Positions 43,689-51,980 of a DNA stretch of 64,000 nucleotides are shown here, piece after piece. The translations under genes were made by a program, and so were the position numbers. Numbering within the stretch: the stretch's first letter is position 1; every line of letters begins with the position of its first letter. The stretch comes from Thermodesulfovibrio sp. 3462-1 (GTDB lineage Bacteria > Nitrospirota > Thermodesulfovibrionia > Thermodesulfovibrionales > Thermodesulfovibrionaceae). The notes below the pieces were generated by a model. The model had not been told where the DNA came from. It made no database searches and saw nothing but the letters and a program-made list of their open reading frames with translations. The stretch is from contig NZ_CP144374.1 of the NCBI RefSeq assembly GCF_040451425.1, positions 1,466,501 through 1,530,500 on the forward strand, given 5' to 3'.

Positions 43689-45272
43689 TTATAAATAAAC
43701 AATTATCATAGTCATTGCACCTGTTATGGCACACATAAGTAAAACTGGAACTAAAACTGCTTTTATAAACTGTGCTTCTTCTCTACCGCCCACACCAATT
43801 GTAGCAGCAGCATTTGTAATCTTAGAAGGAGTTATTGCAGAGGCTATTCCACCACCAACTGCATGGGCTGCATAAATCCACATGAAAGCATTTGCTCCGA
43901 CTGTTGAAAGAGTTGCTTCCCATTGAATTTTTGCAAAAAGAACATTTGAGGCTGTTTCACTTCCTCCAACAAATGCACCAAATAAACCAAGAAAAGGTGC
44001 AATGAATGGATAAGCAGGACCAAAAACATTTGCAAGTGTTATTCCTATAATTCTGTCCATGTTGTACTGGGCAAAATATTGAGATGGGACAAGCTTTCCA
44101 TTTACAACTTCCATTGCAGACCATGCCATAATAAATGCCACAGCAAAGAAAAGTGAGTAAGCAAGAAAAGGTCCCCATATTCTTGTTATCCAGAGCTTGA
44201 AAACATTCCTTAATTGTTTACCTGATGGTTTAAGTATAAATATTGAAATAAAAGAAACAACCATTATCCAGAACCAGACATTCCCAAGAATGTTCAAATC
44301 TTCTTTTTTATCAGCAATAATTCTAATTACTTCAGTCTGACCCAGAACATTTTCAAGTTTCATTTTAATAGTGGGGATATTTACAATGAGTGAGATTATT
44401 ATTAACAGGATAAATGGTAGGCAGGCTATAAAAACTTCTTTATTAAAAATAGATTTACTTTGCTCCTGAGTGTTATTCCTGCGATAAATAAAATAAACTG
44501 TGAGCATGGTAATCAATCCAGAGATAATTCCTATAATTTCTACTGGAAGAATTCTGAAACCGGCAATTACAAGGGCAGAAACTGAAAGCATAAGACCTGA
44601 AATCATTGCAGCTTTCCAATTTTTCTTTATAGCTTCTTTACCTCCAACAACTTTGAGCATCAAAAAAGCAAAAATCACTGAGATTACAGGCAATAAAACA
44701 GTTACTTTGAAAGTATAATCCCAGATAAAATCATTAAGGCTTTCTATGTTAGGAGGCTTTATTCCAAAAGCCATTGCAACTTTTGAAGGCAGTGTTAGAG
44801 GAATTGTAAATAGAGCAAAGGAAGTAAGAGGGTCATAGCAAAGAATGCTTATGCCAATTGCAGCAATAGGAGAAAATCCTAATAACAAAAAAATCGGTGG
44901 AAACATTGCAGGAGTTACCATACCAAGTGATGTGCTTAAAGAGCCAAATCCCATTCCGATGAAAAGGGTTTGTTCTTCTTTGTTTCGAGCAATTCCTTTT
45001 ACATAATCAATAATTTTCTTTAATGCACCGGTTTCTCTCATTAAAAATATTAAAAACATTGTAAAAACAACTGCCAGTGAGATCCCAAATGCTTTAACAA
45101 TTCCAGTAAGTGTAGCACCCCATACAACATTCCATGGAGTTTTAAAGTAGTAAACCGCTACAAACATAGCAAGGATCCATCCTACTACAGAAACAAAACT
45201 CCCTGAACGATAAAAAACAAGCATACCTATTAAAACCACAAGAATTGGGAAAAGGGCTAAAAAGAAATCCAT
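43689..45272 (-). CDS. lctP: L-lactate permease (LctP family)
   Basis: This 527-residue polytopic transporter has about 13 membrane helices. The family blocks PLTSFALFTIPLTLPSKVAMAFG (in part), MAWSAMEVVNGKLVPSQ, GLFGAFVGGSETASNVLFAKIQ (in part) and the terminal AAATIGVGGREEAQFIK are clear. It imports lactate with protons, fitting a lactate-oxidising sulfate reducer. It has an AAAGGAGG ribosome-binding site. The divergent neighbour encodes an NrpR-type regulator. Confidence 0.93.
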   Translation of the reverse strand: MDFFLALFPILVVLIGMLVFYRSGSFVSVVGWILAMFVAVYYFKTPWNVVWGATLTGIVKAFGISLAVVFTMFLIFLMRETGALKKIIDYVKGIARNKEEQTLFIGMGFGSLSTSLGMVTPAMFPPIFLLLGFSPIAAIGISILCYDPLTSFALFTIPLTLPSKVAMAFGIKPPNIESLNDFIWDYTFKVTVLLPVISVIFAFLMLKVVGGKEAIKKNWKAAMISGLMLSVSALVIAGFRILPVEIIGIISGLITMLTVYFIYRRNNTQEQSKSIFNKEVFIACLPFILLIIISLIVNIPTIKMKLENVLGQTEVIRIIADKKEDLNILGNVWFWIMVVSFISIFILKPSGKQLRNVFKLWITRIWGPFLAYSLFFAVAFIMAWSAMEVVNGKLVPSQYFAQYNMDRIIGITLANVFGPAYPFIAPFLGLFGAFVGGSETASNVLFAKIQWEATLSTVGANAFMWIYAAHAVGGGIASAITPSKITNAAATIGVGGREEAQFIKAVLVPVLLMCAITGAMTMIIVYL

Positions 45273-45332
45273 TTTAACCTCCTTTTAGAGTTGAAAAATT
45301 TAAAAAAAGCTTAATATTTTAAACAATTTTTC

Positions 45333-45358
45333 ATTATAAAAATCAACCATGTTATAAT
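45333..45358. promoter_or_regulatory. Inverted repeat in the lctP-nrpR divergent region
   Basis: ATTATAA (45333-45339) and TTATAAT (45352-45358) are perfect reverse complements separated by 12 bases. The right arm contains the likely nrpR -10 box (TATAAT, 45353-45358). It is a candidate operator for autoregulation, although AT-rich repeats arise easily by chance. Confidence 0.35.
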
Positions 45359-45384
45359 TTTAAATAAACAAATCTGGAGGATTT

Positions 45385-46362
45385 ATGAATCGAACACTTA
45401 TTGCTATCTTAAAAATTCTTGCAAAGGAAAACAAAATAATAGGTTCAAAAGAAATTGCAAAAAGGCTTAAGATGTATGGAATAAATCTATCAGAAAGAAC
45501 AGTAAGATATCATCTGAAAATTCTTGATGAAAGAGGCTTAACAAAAATTTTTGGTAAAGAAGGCAGAATTATTACTGAAAAAGGAAGACAAGAGCTTGAC
45601 ACTGCAATTACAGTTGAAAAAGTTGGATTTATAATAAATAAGATTGAAACTTTGAGTTATCTTTCTGATTTTGATATAAATTCCTGTAAAGGCAAAATTA
45701 TTGTCAATCTAAGTTACATTCCAAAGAACAAACTAAAAAAAGCTCTTAAATCAATGGAAAATGTTTTTAATTCATCCCTTGTAATGAGTAACAGGATTGT
45801 TTTTATTGAAAAAGATGATGAAGCTGTTTTGCCTGACGAACATGTTTGTATAGGAACAGTATGCAGTGTTACTCTTAATGCTATTTTATTAAAACATGGA
45901 ATACCTGTTATTTCAAAATTTGGCGGAGTCCTTGAAATAAAAGATGGATTGCCTTATAAATTTAGTGCTCTTATAAGATATGATGGAACATCTCTTGATC
46001 CGCTGGAAATATTTATAAGAGGTAAGATGACCAATGTTTCAGGTGCCATAAAAAACGGTTATGGAAGAGTTCTTGCAAGTTTTAGAGAAATTCCAGCAGT
46101 ATGTCTTAACAAAGTAAAAGAGATTTATTCAACCATGCAGGAAAAAGGCTTTCAGGGAATTCTTGTGTTTGGTGAGCCAAATCAAACTCTGCTTGACATT
46201 CCTGTTGGAATAGACCGTGTTGGCATTATAGTGGTAGGAGGATTAAATCCCATTGCAGCAGTTGAAGAAACTGGTATTCAAACATACACTTCAGCTATTT
46301 CAACTCTTTATGATTATCAAGCAATGATTGATTTCAAAGAACTTAGCAACGAACTTAAATAA
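45385..46362 (+). CDS. NrpR-type (DUF128) winged-helix transcriptional regulator
   Basis: This 325-residue protein has an N-terminal winged-helix domain (LAKENKIIGSKEIAKRL to about residue 75) and one NrpR/DUF128 regulatory domain (about 80-320) with GKIIVNLSYIPK, PDEHVCIGTVCSVTLNAILLK (in part), GIPVISKFGGVLEIK and PVGIDRVGIIVVGGLNPIAAVEE (in part). In methanogens NrpR represses nitrogen genes and is released by 2-oxoglutarate. Here the target is unknown; the divergent lactate permease is the nearest candidate. A CTGGAGG site precedes the ATG. Confidence 0.88.
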   Translation: MNRTLIAILKILAKENKIIGSKEIAKRLKMYGINLSERTVRYHLKILDERGLTKIFGKEGRIITEKGRQELDTAITVEKVGFIINKIETLSYLSDFDINSCKGKIIVNLSYIPKNKLKKALKSMENVFNSSLVMSNRIVFIEKDDEAVLPDEHVCIGTVCSVTLNAILLKHGIPVISKFGGVLEIKDGLPYKFSALIRYDGTSLDPLEIFIRGKMTNVSGAIKNGYGRVLASFREIPAVCLNKVKEIYSTMQEKGFQGILVFGEPNQTLLDIPVGIDRVGIIVVGGLNPIAAVEETGIQTYTSAISTLYDYQAMIDFKELSNELK

Positions 46363-48974
46363 TGCAGATAATAACAACTCACCTTAATGCTGATTTTGAT
46401 GCCCTTGCCTGTTGCATGGCAGCAAAGAAGCTCTATCCAGAGGCAGATATTGTATTGCCAGGGTCGATGGAAAAGAGGGTTAAGCTTTTTTTTGAAACTT
46501 TTAAACCATTTGAAATAAAAAAATTAAAAGAAATAGATTTAGACAAGGTTAAAACCTTAATAGTTGTTGATACAAGAAGTGTTCATAGGATAGGAGAGCT
46601 TGCTCAACTATTAAAAAAGCCAGTAAAGGTGCATCTTTATGATCATCATCCGAAGACAGAGGATGACATAAAGGCAGATTTTGAGATAACAGAGCAGGTT
46701 GGTGCCCTTGCATCACTTTTTACAGAGATCTTTCGTAAAAAAAATATTCCTATTACTCCTCTTGAAGCAACTCTTCTTTGTCTTGGAATTTATGAAGAAA
46801 CAGGATGCCTTGTCTTTCCATCAACAACTGAAAGAGATGTTTTAGCAGTAGCATATTTGCTAAAAAGAGGTGCAAATTTAAATATAGTGTCTCAATTTCT
46901 CAAAGAAGAACTTTCACGTGAAGAAGTATCTCTTCTTAATGAACTTTTAAATTCACTGCAGGAATACTTAATCAATGGAATAAGAGTTAACATTGCCCAT
47001 GCAGTAAAAGAAGAGCCTCAGGATGTTTCTCACATTGCTCACAAAGTAATGGATCTTATTGACACAGATGCTCTTTTTCTTATTATTGAGATGGAAGATA
47101 AAATTTTGATAATCGGAAGAAGTAACACTCCACAGGTTGATGTGGGTTCAATTTTAAGTGAATTTGGAGGAGGAGGGCACTGGGCAGCAGGCAGTGCTAC
47201 TTTAAAAGAAAGACCTGTTAATTTATTAATTGATGAACTCATAAAAATTATTAAGCAACAGGTAAAGCCTGAGAAAATCGCAAAAGATTTAATGACAACT
47301 CCAGTAATCTCTGTTCAATGGGACAGAACAATTAAGGAAGTTGAAGATATGATGACAAAGTATGGCATAAATGCCATGCCAGTAATTAAAAACAATAAAT
47401 ACATTGGTGTAATTACAAGAGGCGTTGTTGAAAAAGCAATTTTTCACGGTCTGAAAAAATCAAGAGTTGGAGATTTTGCCACAACAGATGCTTACACTGC
47501 AGAACAAGACACTCCTTTATGGGAAATAGAAAAGAACATGATTGAACTTAATCAAAGATTTGTTCCAATTCTCAAAGATGATAAAGTTGTTGGAGTTATT
47601 ACAAGAACTGACATATTGCGTAATTTATATGAGGAGCTGATAAGAAAGTTCAAGATTTCAAAACCTAAGGAAGAAATTGAAGAATCTAAAAAAAATGTAG
47701 CAAACTTGATGAAAGAGTTTCTTCCTGAAGAAATTTATAAAATTCTCCTCACTGCAGGAAGTCTTGCAGAAGAAATGGGATACGGAGTTTATTTAGTAGG
47801 CGGTTCAATAAGAGACCTCCTTATGAGAAAACCAAGTCCTGACATAGATATTGTAGTTGAAGGAGATGGAATAGCTTTTGCTCAAGAACTTTCAAAAATA
47901 ATAAACGGCAAAGTAATTCCTCATCGAAGGTTTGGCACTGCCAAGATTTTAATAGAAATTGAAAAAAATGGCGAAGTTAAAAGATTCTCCATAGATATTG
48001 CTACTGCCAGAACAGAATATTATGAGTCTCCTGCAGCTTTACCAAAGGTAGAGACTTCATCTATAAAAAAAGATCTATACAGAAGAGATTTTACGATAAA
48101 TGCTCTGGCTGTTAAACTTAATACAAAAGATTTTGGTTTGCTTTTAGATTTTTTTGGTGGACAAAGAGATATAAAAGATAAAAAAATCAGAGTGCTTCAT
48201 AATTTAAGCTTTGTAGAAGACCCTACAAGAGCCATAAGAGCCATAAGATTTTCAGAAAAGTTGGGATTTAAAATATCTAAACATACTGAAAATTTGATAA
48301 AACTTGCAGTTAAAATGAGCATTTTTGAGAAACTTAAAGGACCAAGACTTTATGAAGAGCTGATTTTACTTTTAAAAGAAACTTTACCTCATTATTCAGT
48401 AAAAAGACTTGCAGATTATGGCTTGCTCAAAATTCTTCATCCCTCTTTTGATGAAAAGCTTTTTAATGAGCTTGTTAAAGCTCATGAAACTGTTCAAGGC
48501 ATGGAACTACTTTTTTTGAAAGAAAAATATAGGAAAGAATTCATTTACTTAGTGGTGCTTTTGTGGAATCTTAAGTCGCACGAAAGGGAAGAATTTCTTA
48601 AAAGAATATGCGCTCCAGAGAATGTAAAAAAACAACTTATTGAAAACATTACTTCAGCTGAGAAAGCCTTACAGAATTTTCCTTCTGAGGAATCCTTTTT
48701 AGAAGTATATAAGCTTTTAAGCTCTTTAAATATAGAAACAATAATTTTGATGATGATTTATGCAGAGGAGCAACAAAAAAGGGCAATTTCAATTTATCTT
48801 ACAAAATTAAAAGAAATAAAACCTCTTTTGCGGGGAGAAGATTTAAAAAAACTTGGAATTCAGCCAGGTCCTGTATACAAAAAAATTTTTGATGAAATTT
48901 TAAAGGAAAAACTTCAGGGCAGACTTCTTTCAAAAGAAGAAGAGATAGAATTTGTAAAAAAGTTTGGAAAATAA
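46362..48974 (+). CDS. DHH phosphoesterase-CBS pair-tRNA nucleotidyltransferase/poly(A) polymerase fusion
   Basis: This 870-residue protein contains three modules. An N-terminal DHH/DHHA1 phosphoesterase (about 1-300) has HLNADFDALAC, VDTRS, YDHHPK and GGGGHWAAGSA. A CBS pair (about 305-425) begins KDLMTTPVISV. A class II nucleotidyltransferase (about 455-870) has VGGSIRDLLMRKPSPDIDIV, RRDFTINALAV and the RNA-binding PTRAIRAIRFSEKLGF. Fusions of this kind serve as CCA- or A-adding enzymes in some bacteria. It shares one base with the nrpR stop (TAATG). Confidence 0.92.
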   Translation: MQIITTHLNADFDALACCMAAKKLYPEADIVLPGSMEKRVKLFFETFKPFEIKKLKEIDLDKVKTLIVVDTRSVHRIGELAQLLKKPVKVHLYDHHPKTEDDIKADFEITEQVGALASLFTEIFRKKNIPITPLEATLLCLGIYEETGCLVFPSTTERDVLAVAYLLKRGANLNIVSQFLKEELSREEVSLLNELLNSLQEYLINGIRVNIAHAVKEEPQDVSHIAHKVMDLIDTDALFLIIEMEDKILIIGRSNTPQVDVGSILSEFGGGGHWAAGSATLKERPVNLLIDELIKIIKQQVKPEKIAKDLMTTPVISVQWDRTIKEVEDMMTKYGINAMPVIKNNKYIGVITRGVVEKAIFHGLKKSRVGDFATTDAYTAEQDTPLWEIEKNMIELNQRFVPILKDDKVVGVITRTDILRNLYEELIRKFKISKPKEEIEESKKNVANLMKEFLPEEIYKILLTAGSLAEEMGYGVYLVGGSIRDLLMRKPSPDIDIVVEGDGIAFAQELSKIINGKVIPHRRFGTAKILIEIEKNGEVKRFSIDIATARTEYYESPAALPKVETSSIKKDLYRRDFTINALAVKLNTKDFGLLLDFFGGQRDIKDKKIRVLHNLSFVEDPTRAIRAIRFSEKLGFKISKHTENLIKLAVKMSIFEKLKGPRLYEELILLLKETLPHYSVKRLADYGLLKILHPSFDEKLFNELVKAHETVQGMELLFLKEKYRKEFIYLVVLLWNLKSHEREEFLKRICAPENVKKQLIENITSAEKALQNFPSEESFLEVYKLLSSLNIETIILMMIYAEEQQKRAISIYLTKLKEIKPLLRGEDLKKLGIQPGPVYKKIFDEILKEKLQGRLLSKEEEIEFVKKFGK

Positions 48975-48999
48975 AAAAGATTGTATGATATCATAAGTT

Positions 49000-50091
49000 A
49001 TGACAACAACTAATCTTGAAGAGATCAAAAAAATTATTAAAAATGAACTGCCAACAATTTTAAAAACAGATCCTTCTTTTCGCAGATATATTCTTCAAAT
49101 AACAAAAGCTTACTATCCTCCAAAGAAAAAAACAGAGGACAGAATTGAGCAGCTCTATCAACAACTTTTGCAGATGCAAGAAAAATCTGACAGAAAATGG
49201 GAGGAATGGAGCAAACGCTGGCAGCAAACACAGGCAGAATGGAACAGAAAATGGGAAGAGAATGAGAAGCGCTGGGAGCAAACACAGGCAGAGTGGAACA
49301 GAAAATGGGAGGAATGGAGCAAACGCTGGGAGCAAACACAGGCAGAGTGGAACAGAAAATGGGAAGAGAATGAGAAGCGCTGGGAGCAAACACAGGCAGA
49401 ATGGAACAGAAAATGGGAGGAATGGAGCAAACGCTGGGAGCAAACACAGGCAGAATGGAACAGAAAATGGGAGGAATGGAGCAAACGCTGGGAGCAAACA
49501 CAGGCAGAGTGGAACAGAAAATGGGAAGAAAATGAGAAGCGCTGGGAGCAAACACAGGCAGAATGGAACAGAAAATGGGAGGAAAATGAGAAGCGCTGGG
49601 AGGAAAATCAAAGAACAATCAATGAAATTCTTAAACGGCTTGAAAAGATTGACAAAAGACATCTTTACACAATTGGTGCACTTGGTGCAAGATGGGGGCT
49701 TTATTCAGAAGAGTCTTTTCGTAATGGACTTAAAGCAATAATTGAGGAGTCTTTCGGCGTTGAAGTAATAAGGTATGTTGATTATGATCATGAGGGAGAA
49801 GTTTTTGGCAGACCAGACCAGATTGAGATTGATTTAATAGTAAGAAATGCAGAACTCATTGCCTGTGAGATTAAGTCTTCAATGAGTAAATCTGATATGT
49901 ATACACTGTGGCGAAAAAAAGAATTCTATGAAAAGAAACATCAAAAAAAGGTTGACAGAGTTATTGTAATATCTCCAATGGTTGATCCTCGTGCTAAGCC
50001 AGTGGCGGAAAAGCTTGGGATAGAGATTTATACTCATTCAGATGAATTCATAGAAAAAGAAGAAAAAAATATAGAGGATATATCAAGTTAA
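49000..50091 (+). CDS. PD-(D/E)XK nuclease-like protein (DUF3782 type) with Trp-rich tandem repeats
   Basis: This 363-residue protein has a short N-terminal part (1-64), a Trp/Glu/Lys-rich helical repeat region (about 65-203) built from 18-residue units EWNRKWEENEKRWEQTQA or EWNRKWEEWSKRWEQTQA, and a C-terminal domain with the nuclease-fold triad EID278, then E290-I-K292 (ACEIKSS). The C-terminal domain is seen in thermophile and cyanobacterial proteins of unknown function. No ribosome-binding site is visible. The palindrome TATGATATCATA (48984-48995) lies just before the ATG and contains a possible -10. Confidence 0.8.
   Translation: MTTTNLEEIKKIIKNELPTILKTDPSFRRYILQITKAYYPPKKKTEDRIEQLYQQLLQMQEKSDRKWEEWSKRWQQTQAEWNRKWEENEKRWEQTQAEWNRKWEEWSKRWEQTQAEWNRKWEENEKRWEQTQAEWNRKWEEWSKRWEQTQAEWNRKWEEWSKRWEQTQAEWNRKWEENEKRWEQTQAEWNRKWEENEKRWEENQRTINEILKRLEKIDKRHLYTIGALGARWGLYSEESFRNGLKAIIEESFGVEVIRYVDYDHEGEVFGRPDQIEIDLIVRNAELIACEIKSSMSKSDMYTLWRKKEFYEKKHQKKVDRVIVISPMVDPRAKPVAEKLGIEIYTHSDEFIEKEEKNIEDISS
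49192..49608 (+). repeat. 54-bp tandem repeat (coding minisatellite)
   Basis: Nearly eight copies of a 54-base unit encode 18-residue Trp-rich helical repeats. Two unit types alternate, one with GAATGGAGC (EWS) and one with GAGAATGAG (ENE) in the middle, in the order EWS-ENE-EWS-ENE-EWS-EWS-ENE-ENE. Synonymous differences are few, so the array is young or homogenised. Because the unit is a multiple of 3 and lacks stops, other frames are open too. Confidence 0.95.
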
Positions 50092-50092
50092 A

Positions 50093-50877
50093 TTGATTTT
50101 TGACAGCATCCCTGTTTTAATGTATTATCATGTAATGCCCTGTAATAGTGTCCTTAATGTTACTCCAGAGATTTTTGAAGAACAACTGCGAGGCTTAAAA
50201 ACAAAAGGCTGGAAAACGCTTGATGCAAAAGAGTTTTTATATCTCATGGAAAATCCTGAAAAACCAAGAAAAAATGTCTTCTTATCACCTTTGATGATGG
50301 CTTTGTGGATAACTATATTTACGCCTATCCAGTTCTCAAAAAATACAAAATGAAAGCATTGCTTTTTGTAGCAACAGAGTTCATAACGGATTTAGAGCTT
50401 AAAAGAGACAGTCTTAACCCTCTTTCTCATAAACAAATGTGGAGGCTTGCTTTTTCAGAAAGAAAGCATGAAGTTATGTGCACATGGAATGAACTCAGGG
50501 AAATGCAGTATGAAGGTGTTTTTGATATACAGAGTCATGGACCCACACATAAAACGCCTGATTTCATAGAAATGGCTGATTATCAGACACTGGAAAATGA
50601 TTTAAGAATAGGGAAAGAATTATTAATTAAAAATCTCGGGAAAGAGCCTCTTCATCTTGCCTGGCCCAGAGGAGTTTATGACAGTAAAGCAGTAAAAATA
50701 GCAAAAAAACTCGGATTTAAAGCTCTCTATACAACTCAAAGAGGAGCAAATACAGATGATCTCTTTCATATTAAAAGACTGGCTATAAAAAACAAAGGCA
50801 TAGGATGGCTTAATAAGAAATTAATCATTTATAGCTCTTCACTATTAAGCAAAATCTATTATAGAATAAGATTTTAA
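50093..50877 (+). pseudogene. Polysaccharide deacetylase-like gene, frameshifted at an A-tract
   Basis: The first frame (TTG 50093) encodes the NodB-type start IPVLMYYHVMP and runs to a wrong-frame stop at 50353. The second frame continues with LLITFDDGFVDNYIYAYPVL through SHGPTHKTP and LAWPRGVYDSKAVKIAKKLGFKALYTT (in part) to 50877. The break is at a run of six A residues (50269-50274). A seventh A would join the frames as PRKKCLLITFDDG. Family enzymes remove acetyl groups from polysaccharides. Loss of function, slippage or a sequence error are all possible. Confidence 0.8.
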
Positions 50878-51980
50878 TGAAAATTGCTTTCATAAAAAGA
50901 AACTTCTCCTATCATGGTGGCGCAGAAAAATATCTTTCCACCCTTATAGAGGCTTTTAAAAAAAAAGAATGGGAAATTCATATATTTGCAAACAAATGGA
51001 TAACACATGAAGAAGTAGTATTTCATAAAGTTCCAATTCTGCCATTAGGATCATTTTTGAAAGCTTATAGCTTCAACCACAATCTCAAAATTAATCTTAA
51101 AGAGTTCGATTGTGTTATTAGCTTTGAGAGAACCACAAATCAGCATATTTACAGAGCTGGAGAAGGATGTCATAGAAGATGGCTTGAATTACGCTCTTTA
51201 ATTGAATCTGAAATAAAAAAACTATCATTTAAACTGAATCCCCTTCACAGGTATTATCTAAGGCTTGAAAGGGAAATCTTTGAGAAAACTCCATTAATCA
51301 TTGCAAACTCCCATATGGTAAAAAATGAAATAATTAATTACTATGGAATCCCTTCTTCAAAAATTACAGTAATTTACAATGGCGTTGATACTGAGAAATT
51401 CTCACCGGAAAATAGAAAAAAAAATAGTCAATTAAGACATACACTTAAACTGCCAGATGGCAGGAAAATTATTCTTTTCGTTGGTTCAGGTTTTAAAAGA
51501 AAGGGACTTTTTACCCTTCTTAAAGCAATGGCGATTTTGAATCATAAACCATATCTGCTTCTTATTATAGGTAAAGGAGATATAAAAAGATACATGAAGA
51601 TATCTAAAAATCTTGGTATTGAAGATAAGGTTTTTTTTATGGGCACAAGAAAAGACATTGAGAGCTTTTATGGCATTGCAGACCTTTTTGTTCTTCCAAC
51701 AATTTATGATCCTTTTAGCAATGCTACCATTGAAGCAATGGCATCGGGAATTCCAGTAATTACAACTACAAACAATGGTGTGGCAGAATTAATTGAAGAG
51801 GGGAAAGAGGGCTTTATCATAAAAAATCCCTTTGCACATGAGGAGCTTGCAGATAAGATAAACACTGCCATGGGGAATACTAAAAAAATGGGAGAGTTTG
51901 CAAGGAAAAAAGCAGAACATTTTACCATTCAAAGAACTGTAGAGGAGTTCACCGGATGTATAAAAAAATTCTTGTCATAA
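50877..51980 (+). CDS. GT4-family glycosyltransferase, WaaG-like
   Basis: This 367-residue GT-B glycosyltransferase shows the N-terminal HGGAEKYLSTLIEAF loop, IYRAGEGCHRRWLE, which recalls LPS-core glucosyltransferase WaaG, VIYNGVDTEKFSP, the nucleotide-sugar-binding LFVGSGFKRKGL, and the E-x7-E region DPFSNATIEAMASGIPVI (about 280-297). It probably adds a hexose to LPS core. It starts next to the stop of the deacetylase, and its 3' end overlaps the GT9 gene by 25 bases. Confidence 0.88.
   Translation: MKIAFIKRNFSYHGGAEKYLSTLIEAFKKKEWEIHIFANKWITHEEVVFHKVPILPLGSFLKAYSFNHNLKINLKEFDCVISFERTTNQHIYRAGEGCHRRWLELRSLIESEIKKLSFKLNPLHRYYLRLEREIFEKTPLIIANSHMVKNEIINYYGIPSSKITVIYNGVDTEKFSPENRKKNSQLRHTLKLPDGRKIILFVGSGFKRKGLFTLLKAMAILNHKPYLLLIIGKGDIKRYMKISKNLGIEDKVFFMGTRKDIESFYGIADLFVLPTIYDPFSNATIEAMASGIPVITTTNNGVAELIEEGKEGFIIKNPFAHEELADKINTAMGNTKKMGEFARKKAEHFTIQRTVEEFTGCIKKFLS

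Noticed and set aside
49192-49608. Regularly spaced repeats resembling a CRISPR array
   Set aside because: The units are directly adjacent without variable spacers, are in frame inside a coding gene, and no cas genes are near.
49037-49741. Several long open frames on both strands over the Trp-repeat gene
   Set aside because: They arise because the 54-base repeat is a multiple of 3 and has no stops in those frames. The plus-strand frame at 49000 continues into a recognisable nuclease-like domain, and the others do not.
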